64,000 nt of DNA, from NCBI GenBank assembly GCA_034429475.1, contig DAOUGD010000110.1, positions 8,427-72,426 on the forward strand. The letters run 5' to 3'. The notes under the pieces are model-generated. The model was not told the origin of the DNA and did not search any database. It saw nothing but the letters and a program-made list of their open reading frames with translations. Made by a program: the position numbers and the translations under genes. The stretch is from JAKQHY01 sp034429475. GTDB lineage: Bacteria > Chloroflexota > Anaerolineae > B4-G1 > SLSP01. Of this stretch, positions 16,622-23,418 are shown one piece after another. Each line of letters begins with the position of its first letter. Position 1 is the first letter of the stretch.

Positions 16622-16825
16622 TTATGCCGGGGCGTAGTTGATTTCAACCAGCAACGCCTTGATCGCTTCCTCGGTGGCCGGCGCTTCAAATGTGATCGTC
16701 GCCTGCTTGGTCTGCGGGCTGGCCTCGACGGACTTCACGCCTGCCAGATCGCTCACCTCGGTTTTGATGGTGTGGACACAGTGCATACACGAAATATTGG
16801 GAATGTTATACGTTACGGTCGTCAT
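16622..16825 (-). CDS. copZ: Copper chaperone, heavy-metal-associated domain (CopZ-like)
   Basis: A 67-residue single HMA domain with the metal loop ISCMHC (C13 and C16). Such proteins bind Cu(I) in the cytoplasm and pass it to CopA. I choose the ATG at 16825 because GGAGG lies 9-13 bases before it. The longer frame to 16903 is made of repeat sequence. It lies between csoR and copA, all on the minus strand, and should share the csoR promoter. The MHC variant (MxCxxC becomes ISCMHC) is within the family's range. Confidence 0.9.
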   Translation of the reverse strand: MTTVTYNIPNISCMHCVHTIKTEVSDLAGVKSVEASPQTKQATITFEAPATEEAIKALLVEINYAPA

Positions 16826-16850
16826 TGTCTTTGCCTCCATTTTTTGGTAT

Positions 16851-16972
16851 TGGAAATGGGTAATCAGAAATGAGTAATGGGTTATGGGTTGTGGGTGCGC
16901 CACTCGCTTATTCGCTTATTCGCTTACTCGCTGATCCGCTCACTCGCAACTCCTAACTCCTAACTCCTAACT
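16851..16972. repeat. Short-word repeat between csoR and copZ
   Basis: Successive blocks of GGGTAATGAG-type, CGCTTATT-type, GATCCGCTCACTCG and CTAACTC words. The block of CTAACTC words matches 10543-10567 and 16590-16620. Confidence 0.75.
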
Positions 16973-16975
16973 TGC

Positions 16976-17275
16976 CTACACCTTCGTCGCTGCCTCGAAC
17001 ACGTCGCTGATTTCCTTTAAGACGCGCTCGCGTTCCTGTGGGTCTTCACCCTGAACGGCGGTGATGACACACGAGTTCAGGTGCTCTTCCAGAATTTTCA
17101 CACTGACTTTGTTCAGCGCGGCCTGCACGGCCTGAATCTGGCGGATGATGTCAATGCAGTAGGCGTCTTCTTCCAACATCCGCTGGATGCCGCGCAGGTG
17201 ACCTTCGGTGGTCTTGAGCCGCTGCAACGCTTCTTCGTGATGTGCGCCGTGCCGGGTGTGATCGTGTTCGTCCAT
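16976..17275 (-). CDS. csoR: Copper-sensing repressor, CsoR/DUF156 family
   Basis: 99 residues, all-helical family. The Cu(I) ligands have the CsoR spacing: C40, H65 and C69 (C-x24-H-x3-C). RcnR and FrmR types would lack this set. When copper binds, the tetramer releases DNA. The start at 17275 has AAAGGAAAAG before it; the frame extends to 17353 but across the operator. A His-rich N-terminus (HDHTRHGAHH) may also bind metal. It is the first gene of csoR-copZ-copA, and the operator overlapping its promoter predicts autoregulation and copper induction of the whole operon. Confidence 0.92.
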   Translation of the reverse strand: MDEHDHTRHGAHHEEALQRLKTTEGHLRGIQRMLEEDAYCIDIIRQIQAVQAALNKVSVKILEEHLNSCVITAVQGEDPQERERVLKEISDVFEAATKV

Positions 17276-17314
17276 GTCTTTTCCTTTGTCGTGACAATGA
17301 AATGCGTTGAGTGC

Positions 17315-17341
17315 TATCCCCTCCCCCCTGGGGGGGGTATA
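17315..17341. promoter_or_regulatory. CsoR-type operator
   Basis: A pseudo-palindrome of TAT/ATA ends around long C and G runs (TATCCCC..., ...GGGGGGTATA). This is the GC-core, TATA-flanked layout of CsoR sites. It lies immediately downstream of the -10, covering the expected transcription start. Confidence 0.8.
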
Positions 17342-17344
17342 GGT

Positions 17345-17373
17345 AATATACAACTTTTCAAATGAAATGTCAA
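17345..17373 (-). promoter_or_regulatory. Promoter of csoR-copZ-copA
   Basis: On the minus strand TTGACA, 17 bases, TATATT. It directly abuts the operator. Confidence 0.85.
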
Positions 17374-17421
17374 GGGTGCGCGGGGCATTTCTGCGGCTTT
17401 AATCAGGGTGATGCCGGCAAT

Positions 17422-17449
17422 TTGTGCCCTGTTCCAGATTGGCTATAAT
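17422..17449 (+). promoter_or_regulatory. Possible promoter of the small peptide gene
   Basis: TTGTGC, 16 bases, TATAAT. The -10 is perfect and the -35 weak. It lies 50 bases before the peptide ATG. Confidence 0.4.
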
Positions 17450-17498
17450 GAAAAAGTTGGGTTTAATTCATTACTTAAATCAGAAAGGAGAGTGTACT

Positions 17499-17603
17499 AT
17501 GCAGTATGAAGCGCCGGAAGTTGTATATGAGGGTGACCTGGAAATCCAGGCAGGGAGTCCGTTACGGATTTCGGAGTTTTCGGATTTGGAAGATTTGGAA
17601 TAG
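17499..17603 (+). CDS. 34-residue peptide with a lasso-leader-like pattern (putative RiPP precursor)
   Basis: ATG to TAG, preceded by AAAGGAG at good distance. The sequence has Y3-x2-P6-x-V8-x3-G12-x5-A18-x-S20. These are exactly the spacings of lasso-peptide leaders (YxxPxLxxxGxxxxxTx), with Ala in place of the usual Thr at -2. The remainder, SPLRISEFSDLEDLE, would be a 15-residue core starting with Ser and having Glu at ring position 7. No cyclase, protease or RRE gene is in the window, so it is either an orphan precursor or a peptide with a similar look. The next gene starts 14 bases after its stop, with AGGAGG overlapping the stop codon. Confidence 0.6.
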   Translation: MQYEAPEVVYEGDLEIQAGSPLRISEFSDLEDLE

Positions 17604-17617
17604 GAGGATTGAGAAAA

Positions 17618-18373
17618 ATGTATAAATATAAATTTCTTGCTAGTTTCATTGGAGCATTTGGGTTGGCTGTTGTCTTATTGGCAATAGTTGTAGTTATGCC
17701 TGGGCAGGCAAAATCTATCCTAGATCCGGGCGATATTGCCATCATTGGATATAACTTTGATGGCACGGATACATTCGCATTTGTGGCGCTTGTCCAAATT
17801 GATGCAGGTGCAATGATAACTTTCACTGATAATGGATGGACCGCTGGTGGGACATTTAGACCTGGTGAGGGAACCCTTGTATGGACGGCTGCATCAAGTA
17901 TTGCAACAGGTACGGTAATCCAACCGAGCGATATGGGGACAATGTCATTTTCTGCCTCAGGCGATCAAATATTAGCTTATCAGGGAAGTAATAGCACGCC
18001 AAGCTTTGTTTATGCCTTGCAGAGTAACACTTCTGGCTGGCAGTCTGATGCAGGAGATTCTAATAGCTCGACCTTACCTACAGGTTTAATAAATGGTTCG
18101 ACAGCAGTGGCTATTCCTGAGGTTGATAATGCTATATATACGGGAACAACCTTTTCCAATCTATCGCACAATGCAGCCTATTTTCTTCCTTTGATTGGAG
18201 ACTCGACCAACTGGCAGACTAGTGATGATACAAGTTTTACTATGCCTTCCACTACCTTTACCGGGCCAAATGCAGTGACTGTTCAAAAAATCTCCGCTGC
18301 TTCTCCTCTCTTCAGTTTTGCTGCTACGGTTGTGCTTGCCGCTGGCCTCGTTGTCCTTCGCAAACGCTGTTAA
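17618..18373 (+). CDS. Secreted or surface-attached protein of unknown function
   Basis: 251 residues. I use the ATG at 17618, ten bases after AGGAGG. Signal peptide about 1-31 (FLASFIGAFGLAVVLLAIVVVMPGQA), then a beta-rich domain (GDIAIIGYNFDGTDTFAFVAL, ITFTDNGW) of the kind found in lamin-tail-like secreted proteins, and a C-terminal hydrophobic segment followed by RKRC. The C-terminal helix plus basic end suggests membrane retention or an exosortase/rhombosortase-like sorting tail. It is visibly more AT-rich than its neighbours, which suggests acquisition. It shares a probable transcript with the small peptide gene. Confidence 0.6.
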   Translation: MYKYKFLASFIGAFGLAVVLLAIVVVMPGQAKSILDPGDIAIIGYNFDGTDTFAFVALVQIDAGAMITFTDNGWTAGGTFRPGEGTLVWTAASSIATGTVIQPSDMGTMSFSASGDQILAYQGSNSTPSFVYALQSNTSGWQSDAGDSNSSTLPTGLINGSTAVAIPEVDNAIYTGTTFSNLSHNAAYFLPLIGDSTNWQTSDDTSFTMPSTTFTGPNAVTVQKISAASPLFSFAATVVLAAGLVVLRKRC

Positions 18374-18428
18374 CCCATCATCCGTCATCCGGCGCAGCGA
18401 GACCCTTCGTTCCACTCAGGGTGACGGC
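18374..18428. repeat. Partial copy of the 'GTCATTCTGA...CAGGGTGAC' dispersed element
   Basis: CAGCGAGACCCTTCG followed by TTCCACTCAGGGTGACG, closely matching the right half of 33496-33582. Confidence 0.6.
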
Positions 18429-18444
18429 TCATAAGCACCTATTT

Positions 18445-18479
18445 ACCCGCAGGGACTTTTTCCCTGCGGGTGTTTTTTT
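18445..18479 (+). terminator. Rho-independent terminator
   Basis: ACCCGCAGGGA pairs with TCCCTGCGGGT across CTTTT, followed by G and seven T. Ends the transcript of the secreted-protein gene. Confidence 0.92.
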
Positions 18480-18487
18480 GCCTGGGG

Positions 18488-18515
18488 TTGCCATTCTTTC
18501 CTTGTCTGATAAAAT
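18488..18515 (+). promoter_or_regulatory. Promoter of the rhodanese lipoprotein
   Basis: TTGCCA, 16 bases, TAAAAT; each hexamer matches 5 of 6. Confidence 0.65.
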
Positions 18516-18555
18516 AGAAAAATATCTTCTTAATTTGCAAACAATGAGGTGAACT

Positions 18556-18972
18556 GTGAAACTATGGCATTGGATCGTGTTAATTCTGGCAATGGTGGCG
18601 CTGGCCGGCTGTGGAACTCCGACGCCGGCTGCCGCGCCCACGTCCACGGGCGCGGCGACGCTGGGCGCGGAGGTCTCCGTGGAGACGGTCTCGCAACTGG
18701 TGGCGGATGGCGGCGTCACGGTGATTGACGTGCGTGAAGACTCCGAGTTTGTCGAGGGGCACATCCCCGGCGCGGTGTTAATTCCCCTGGGGGAACTGCC
18801 TGACCGGGTGAGCGAAGTCCCCACCGACCAGCCGGTCATCCTGGCCTGTCGGAGCGGGAATCGCAGCGGGCAGGCGTACCAGTTTTTGAAACAGCAGGGC
18901 TTTACCAACATCCACAATATGACCGGGGGGATGAACGCCTGGCAGAAAGCCGGGCTTGAAGTGGAAAAATAA
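18556..18972 (+). CDS. Rhodanese-domain lipoprotein
   Basis: 138 residues, starting at GTG with TGAGGTGA upstream. The N-terminus is a lipoprotein signal with lipobox LAGC (Cys19). After a short Pro/Ala/Thr linker comes one rhodanese domain: DVREDSEFVEGHIPGA, active loop CRSGNRS with catalytic Cys, and MTGGMNAWQKAG. Rhodaneses move sulfane sulfur between thiols. An outside-facing lipid-anchored form may handle sulfur or redox signals at the membrane. It is bounded by its own promoter and a hairpin, so it is monocistronic. Confidence 0.9.
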   Translation: MKLWHWIVLILAMVALAGCGTPTPAAAPTSTGAATLGAEVSVETVSQLVADGGVTVIDVREDSEFVEGHIPGAVLIPLGELPDRVSEVPTDQPVILACRSGNRSGQAYQFLKQQGFTNIHNMTGGMNAWQKAGLEVEK

Positions 18973-18977
18973 CTCCT

Positions 18978-19042
18978 AAAACGTAAAACGTGAAACGTGA
19001 GGCTTTTGCTGTGAAGCCATTGCGTTTCACGTTTTACGTTTT
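18978..19042. terminator. Large inverted repeat between convergent genes
   Basis: AAAACGTAAAACGTGAAACG (18978-18997) is perfectly complementary to 19023-19042. A second stem (GGCTT/AAGCC) lies inside. It is built from the word ACGT(A/G)AAA and overlaps the last codon of the phosphoesterase gene. Confidence 0.75.
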
Positions 19043-20111
19043 ATTGGGGCAGTATCTCTACAATAACCAGCTCCGGCCGGCAGAGAAAGCGCATCTGCGG
19101 GGCGGCGCCGCGCTCCATGCCGATGCCGCGCGAGATGATGAGGGTTTTGCCGGGGGCGATCTCGGCGATGTGGGTGGCCGCGAGGCGCGGGAAACCCAGC
19201 AGCATCATGATGGGGGCGCGGAGGAAGCCCGGTATCTGCCCGCCGTGCGTGTGCCCGGCGAAGAGCAGGTCGGCGTCCACGTCGCCCAGGGCAAAGTTGG
19301 GGCTGTGGCCCAGGACGATGTGGAAGTCGTCGGCGGGCGACACGCGGATGTCGGCGCTGAAAGACTCACGCATTCCCAGCGCGGTCAGCGTGACCGGGCC
19401 GAGATCGTAACGGGTGTTGGTCTGCGCTACCGTCACCGGCAGTCCGGCGAAGAGCTGCGGCCAATCGTAGTGCCTGTCCATGTTCCCCATCACGGCTATC
19501 ATGCCCAGAGGGGTGGATAGCCCGGCATTCGTAAGAACCTCGTTCAAAGCGCCCATTTCGGCAGCATAGCCCCGACTGCGGCGGCTCAGGTGGAGGTAGT
19601 CCCCGGCAAAAAGGATGAGGTCGGGTTGGGCGCGCAGTGTCTCGGCCAGCACGCGGGCTTCGTAGGCGCCGGCGCGGTCGGTTTGAATGTCGGCCAGGAC
19701 GGCGATCCGCAGCGGCGCGGTTACTTTGGGACTGCGCAGCGTCACGGTGGTGACCTCCAGCCAGTGCGGTTCGATTAAGAAAGCGTCCACGGCAATGGCA
19801 AGGAGGACGAAGACCAGCAGGATGCAGCTCCTCATGATCCAACGGGTGCGCCGATAGAGCACGAACAGCCCGCCAAACAGCAGCGTCCCGTAACCGAGCA
19901 GGGATGCAACCGGCAGTTGGACCGCCTCGTAGGGGTCTATGTGCAAGGCCCCGGCGGCGATGACGAGTATCACGATGACCGCTCCCAGGGCTATGAAGAC
20001 GTAAAGCGCGCGCCGGGTGGAGGCTGCCGCATTGGGGCGCAGCATCAGGAGCAGCGCCCCGACCAACGCCAGATTAGCAATGTGGTAGGGTATTAGAACG
20101 TTCAGGCTCAT
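19041..20111 (-). CDS. Membrane-anchored metallophosphoesterase
   Basis: 356 residues. Four N-terminal transmembrane helices (about 5-24, 35-57, 66-87 and 91-112), then a calcineurin-like phosphoesterase domain: DIQTD, GDYLH, GNMDRH (in place of the usual GNHD) and GHTHGGQ. These residues bind a two-metal centre. The layout matches the YkuE/YaeI-like group, some of which hydrolyse lipid A precursors or other phosphate esters at the membrane. In this setting the substrate is unknown. The gene is divergent from the TetR regulator and convergent with the rhodanese gene. Confidence 0.85.
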   Translation of the reverse strand: MSLNVLIPYHIANLALVGALLLMLRPNAAASTRRALYVFIALGAVIVILVIAAGALHIDPYEAVQLPVASLLGYGTLLFGGLFVLYRRTRWIMRSCILLVFVLLAIAVDAFLIEPHWLEVTTVTLRSPKVTAPLRIAVLADIQTDRAGAYEARVLAETLRAQPDLILFAGDYLHLSRRSRGYAAEMGALNEVLTNAGLSTPLGMIAVMGNMDRHYDWPQLFAGLPVTVAQTNTRYDLGPVTLTALGMRESFSADIRVSPADDFHIVLGHSPNFALGDVDADLLFAGHTHGGQIPGFLRAPIMMLLGFPRLAATHIAEIAPGKTLIISRGIGMERGAAPQMRFLCRPELVIVEILPQ

Positions 20112-20120
20112 AGGATTTCC

Positions 20121-20148
20121 ATTGTAGCGTATTTTGGTAAAGCGCCAA
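20121..20148 (-). promoter_or_regulatory. Putative promoter of the metallophosphoesterase
   Basis: On the minus strand TTGGCG, 16 bases, TACAAT. The -10 ends only about 10 bases before the ATG, so the leader would be very short. Confidence 0.45.
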
Positions 20149-20151
20149 ACC

Positions 20152-20179
20152 TTGACAGTTGGCTCATTTGTTGTAGAAT
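20152..20179 (+). promoter_or_regulatory. Promoter of the TetR/ABC-efflux operon
   Basis: TTGACA, 16 bases, TAGAAT. Perfect -35 and 5 of 6 in the -10. Confidence 0.75.
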
Positions 20180-20182
20180 ATG

Positions 20183-20205
20183 CTCATAAAATGAGTGTGT
20201 ACTCA
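20183..20205. promoter_or_regulatory. Candidate TetR operator
   Basis: Two overlapping palindromes, CTCAT-AAA-ATGAG and TGAGT-GTGT-ACTCA, directly after the -10. A further CTCAT at 20163-20167 lies in the promoter spacer. The position fits autorepression. Confidence 0.55.
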
Positions 20206-20235
20206 GAAAAATGCATAAGGGTGGGGTAAGAGCCG

Positions 20236-20898
20236 ATGGAAAAGAAGAAACACAAGGGGTTGTTCCAGGCCCGCCGCGAGCGGCGCATTGAACGCCGTCG
20301 GCAGGAGATTATGGAAGCTGCCGCTCAGGTGTTCGCCGAGCGCGGCTACGCCAACACGACCACGAAAGAGATTGCGCTGACCGCCGACGTGTCTGAAGGT
20401 ACGTTGTACAACTACTTCAACAGCAAGCGGGATATTTTGCTGGCGATTGTGGATGAGCAGCAGGGCGCCATTGAAAAGACGCTGGCGTCGGTGGGGCGGT
20501 TGGAAAAACAGGAAGACATTGTCACTTTGGTCTATTACGCCCTGAACTCTTTCCTGACGCGGCTGCCGTTTACGCGGGCGGCGCTGGCGGAGGCGTGGGT
20601 GGACGACAATATTTTGCAGGAATTTGTCACAACCCGTTTGCAGCGCATTACACAGTTGGTGCAGGCTTTTATCGCCGAGTGTGTGACCGCCGGGTTTTTC
20701 CGCCCCTTCGATCCAGCTCTGATCACCCCGATGGTGATCGGAATGTTTCTGATGCCGATCACGCCGGCCTTGCGCGGCATTGCGCCGCCGCCGACGCCGG
20801 AAGAACTGCACGCTCTGGTGGAGTCCGCCGTTTCCCTGTTGCTGGATGGGCTGCGGGTTCAGGCGAGTGATGATTTGCGCGTGAGGCGCGAGGAATGA
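20236..20898 (+). CDS. TetR/AcrR family regulator (CecR-like position)
   Basis: 220 residues. An unusually basic N-terminal tail (KKKHKGLFQARRERRIERRR) precedes the TetR helix-turn-helix, AAQVFAERGYANTTTKEIAL...VSEGTLYNYFNSK (about residues 30-77). The C-terminal ligand domain is helical. It heads a run of two ABC-2 permeases, two ATPases and two adaptor lipoproteins on the same strand. In E. coli the regulator CecR precedes ybhGFSR in the same way, so this protein probably represses the operon and is released by an exported compound. The operator-like palindromes lie in its own promoter. Confidence 0.88.
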   Translation: MEKKKHKGLFQARRERRIERRRQEIMEAAAQVFAERGYANTTTKEIALTADVSEGTLYNYFNSKRDILLAIVDEQQGAIEKTLASVGRLEKQEDIVTLVYYALNSFLTRLPFTRAALAEAWVDDNILQEFVTTRLQRITQLVQAFIAECVTAGFFRPFDPALITPMVIGMFLMPITPALRGIAPPPTPEELHALVESAVSLLLDGLRVQASDDLRVRREE

Positions 20899-20906
20899 GC
20901 GAGAAG

Positions 20907-20972
20907 GCGAATTGCGAATTACGAATTATGAATTGCGAATTGCGAATTATGAATTGCGAATTACGAATTGCA
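20907..20972. repeat. AATTRCG heptamer repeat
   Basis: About nine consecutive seven-base units, AATTGCG, AATTACG or AATTATG. Same word as at 23379-23412, 24428-24475 and, reversed, inside copA and at 29401-29430. Confidence 0.85.
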
Positions 20973-21014
20973 TTTCGCGGGTCACATTTAGATGTTTCTT
21001 TATTGTAGGTAACG

Positions 21015-22142
21015 ATGTTCCGTCGCATTTTGGCCGTCATCCAGAAAGAGTTTATCCAGACGTTCCGGGATCGGAGTACGTTGGTAATGGTGTTGGCGAT
21101 CCCAGTGTTGCAGTTGTTCTTGTTCGGGTACGCGGTGGATGTGAATGTCGAGCATATTCCCACCGTCGTCGCCGACCAGAGCCTGGATGCAGACAGTCTG
21201 GCGTATGTGAACGCGCTGATCAATTCCAAGTATTTCGATGTGGTGGAGTACGTTGCCAGTCAGGCGGAGGTGATCGCGGCCATTGACGCGGGGTGGGCAC
21301 AGGCCGGCATCGTGATCCCGCCGGATTTCTCCGCGCGCGTGGAGCAGCGTCAGGCGCAGGTCCTGTTCCTGGTGGATGGGTCCGATCTGTTCACGGTGCA
21401 GTCGGGTTACAACATGGCCTCGGCGATCTCGCAATCTTACGCCGCCGAGGTGATGCTGGAAAAGATCACGCGCTCCGGGCTGCCCATCAAGGCCGGATTG
21501 CCCATCTCCGCGCGGACGCGCATCCTCTACAACCCCGATTTGCTCCAGGTCTGGTTCGTCATCCCCAACATTGTCGCGATGGTGATGCAGACGCAGACCA
21601 TCGCGCTGACGGCGGCCGCCGTTGTCCGCGAGCGTGAGTCTGGCACCATTGAGCAGCTTCTCGTCACGCCGATCCGCCCCACCGAACTGCTGCTCGGCAA
21701 GATCGTCCCGAATATTTTGATCGCCATGATGAACATTTTAATGGTGTTGGGCCTGGGCGTCTATCTCTTCGGCGTGCCGTTTCAGGGCGACTTCTGGCTT
21801 TTCCTCGGGCTGTCGTTCATCTACGTGTTTTCGGGACTGGGATTGGGACTGCTGATTTCGACCATTGCCGGCAACCAGCACCAGGTGCAGCAGTTGGTGA
21901 TGCTGGTGATCTTCCTCGGCGTCGTTCTGGGGGGCTTTATGTTTCCCCGCTCGACGATGCCGCCGGTGCTGTACTACTTGGGCTACTTCTTCCCTTTGAG
22001 TTACTTCATCCCCATCGCGCGCGGCATCATCACCAAAGGCGTGGGGGTCGAATTGCTGTGGGGTTCAGTGATCGGGTTGATTGTTTTTAGCGTTGTCATT
22101 ATGGTGATTTCTTCCCGCGCGTTCCGGCAAGGGTTGGAATGA
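21015..22142 (+). CDS. ABC-2 type permease (YbhS/YbhR-like), first
   Basis: 375 residues. N-terminal helix (LVMVLAIPVLQLFLFGYAV), a long extracytoplasmic segment (about 40-170), then five C-terminal helices. The hallmark VVRERESGTIEQLLVTPIRPTELLLGKI (about 205-235) is the coupling region of ABC-2 permeases. MFRRILAVIQKEFIQTFRDRSTL is the typical start. It should form a heterodimer with the next permease. The ribosome site is weak (TAGGTAACG), and repeat sequence lies just before it. Likely substrate: drugs or other hydrophobic compounds, by analogy with YbhFSR. Confidence 0.9.
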   Translation: MFRRILAVIQKEFIQTFRDRSTLVMVLAIPVLQLFLFGYAVDVNVEHIPTVVADQSLDADSLAYVNALINSKYFDVVEYVASQAEVIAAIDAGWAQAGIVIPPDFSARVEQRQAQVLFLVDGSDLFTVQSGYNMASAISQSYAAEVMLEKITRSGLPIKAGLPISARTRILYNPDLLQVWFVIPNIVAMVMQTQTIALTAAAVVRERESGTIEQLLVTPIRPTELLLGKIVPNILIAMMNILMVLGLGVYLFGVPFQGDFWLFLGLSFIYVFSGLGLGLLISTIAGNQHQVQQLVMLVIFLGVVLGGFMFPRSTMPPVLYYLGYFFPLSYFIPIARGIITKGVGVELLWGSVIGLIVFSVVIMVISSRAFRQGLE

Positions 22143-22145
22143 TTT

Positions 22146-22236
22146 TGGAAATGGGAAAGGGATATGGGAAATGAGTAATGGGAAACGCGTAATGAGTGTG
22201 CTCGCTCACTCATTACGCATTACTCATCACTTCTCC
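22146..22236. repeat. Short-word repeat before the second permease
   Basis: ATGGGAAATGAGTAATGGGAAA-like words then CACTCATTACGCATTACTCATC, the reverse complement of AGTAATG words. The segment replaces a normal ribosome site for the next gene. Confidence 0.75.
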
Positions 22237-22237
22237 G

Positions 22238-23380
22238 ATGCGTATGAACTCAAGACTAAAACGTTTGTGGGCAATGGTGCGCAAGGAAACCATCCAGATG
22301 GTGCGGGATTGGCCGACGCTGGGGATGGTGATTGTGCTGCCGGTGGTGGAGCTGTTCCTTGTTTCGTACATGGGCGATTCTATGCTGAATCACATGCCGA
22401 CCATCGTCGCCGACTTTAGCCTGGATGGCCGCAGTCGCGCGTTTGTCAACGCGCTGGAGGTGTCCGGTTTTTTCGCTGTGAGTGAGTATGTGGACAGCGA
22501 GGCCGACGTGCTCCGCGCTATAGACGAGGGCGAGGCGTATGTCGGCGTGGTTATCCCGCCGGATTTTGCCGGTCAGGTGGCGCGCGGCGATGCGCAGGTG
22601 TTGATCATCCTCGATGGCTCCGACACGTTTGTGGTTCAGTCGGCCTACAGCGCGGCGGGAGCGATTGCACAGGCGCACGGTATGGAGCTGATGATGGAGA
22701 CGGCGCGGCGTATGGGGCGCGCCAATATGGCGCAGTTGCCCATCAACACGTTCATCCGTATTCTCTACAATCCCAACATAGATGAGCTGATTTTTCTCAT
22801 CCCTGGCCTGACGGCGATGCTGCTCCAACTGGTGTGCGTCAACATCACGGTAACGTCGGTGGTGCGCGAGCGCGAGCTGGGTACTATGGAACAAATCCTG
22901 GTCACGCCCACCCGCCCGCTGGAACTGATTATGGGCAAGATGGTGCCGCCGATCCTGGTGGTGGCGGTGGATTTGCTTATTATCATCGGGCTGGGTGTTT
23001 ACTGGTTCAAAGTGCCTTTCCAGGGATCTCTACCATTGTTTTGCTGGCTGTCGCTGCTTTTCATCATCTCCTCGCTGGGGATGGGCGTGCTTTTTTCGAC
23101 GATCTGCAAAAATCAAAAGCAGGCGCAGCAAATTTCGGCCATGTTGATGATGTTCACGATGCTGCTGTCGGGCCTGCTCTACCCGCGCGCGACGATGCCG
23201 CCGGTGGTGCAGTTCATCGGCGACCTGGTCCCTGCGACGTATTTCATCCGCATTGCGCGCGGCATTATCACCAAGGGCGTCGGCATTTCCTTTCTCTGGA
23301 ACGATGTGATCGCCCTGATGATTTACGGCGCCGTCATCGTCCTGGCGGCCGGCTTCACGTTTAAGAAGCGTCTGGATTAG
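22238..23380 (+). CDS. ABC-2 type permease (YbhS/YbhR-like), second
   Basis: About 380 residues, homologous to the preceding permease across its length: LWAMVRKETIQMVRDWPTLGMVIVLPVVELFLV, then the extracytoplasmic part, then VVRERELGTMEQILVTPTRPLELIMGKM and five helices. Start uncertain: ATG at 22238 or 22244, or a GTG at 22196 that would add 14 residues (CSLTHYALLITSP) encoded by repeat sequence. No good ribosome site is seen at any of them. The pair arose by duplication and should form the transmembrane half of the exporter with the two ATPases that follow. Confidence 0.88.
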   Translation: MRMNSRLKRLWAMVRKETIQMVRDWPTLGMVIVLPVVELFLVSYMGDSMLNHMPTIVADFSLDGRSRAFVNALEVSGFFAVSEYVDSEADVLRAIDEGEAYVGVVIPPDFAGQVARGDAQVLIILDGSDTFVVQSAYSAAGAIAQAHGMELMMETARRMGRANMAQLPINTFIRILYNPNIDELIFLIPGLTAMLLQLVCVNITVTSVVRERELGTMEQILVTPTRPLELIMGKMVPPILVVAVDLLIIIGLGVYWFKVPFQGSLPLFCWLSLLFIISSLGMGVLFSTICKNQKQAQQISAMLMMFTMLLSGLLYPRATMPPVVQFIGDLVPATYFIRIARGIITKGVGISFLWNDVIALMIYGAVIVLAAGFTFKKRLD

Positions 23381-23412
23381 CGAATTTCGAATTGCGAATT
23401 ACGAATTATGGA
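23379..23412. repeat. AATTRCG repeat before the first ATPase
   Basis: Four AATTNCG units bridging the permease stop and the ATPase start. Confidence 0.7.
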
Positions 23413-23418
23413 TGACGC

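Noticed and set aside
17499..18373. A full lasso-peptide biosynthetic cluster
   Set aside because: Only the small peptide pattern is present. The next gene is a secreted beta-rich protein, not a cyclase, protease or transporter.
22196..22237. GTG start adding 14 residues to the second permease
   Set aside because: These codons are made of repeat words with no ribosome site; the conserved permease begins at MNSRLKRLWAMVRKE. Not excluded, but less likely.
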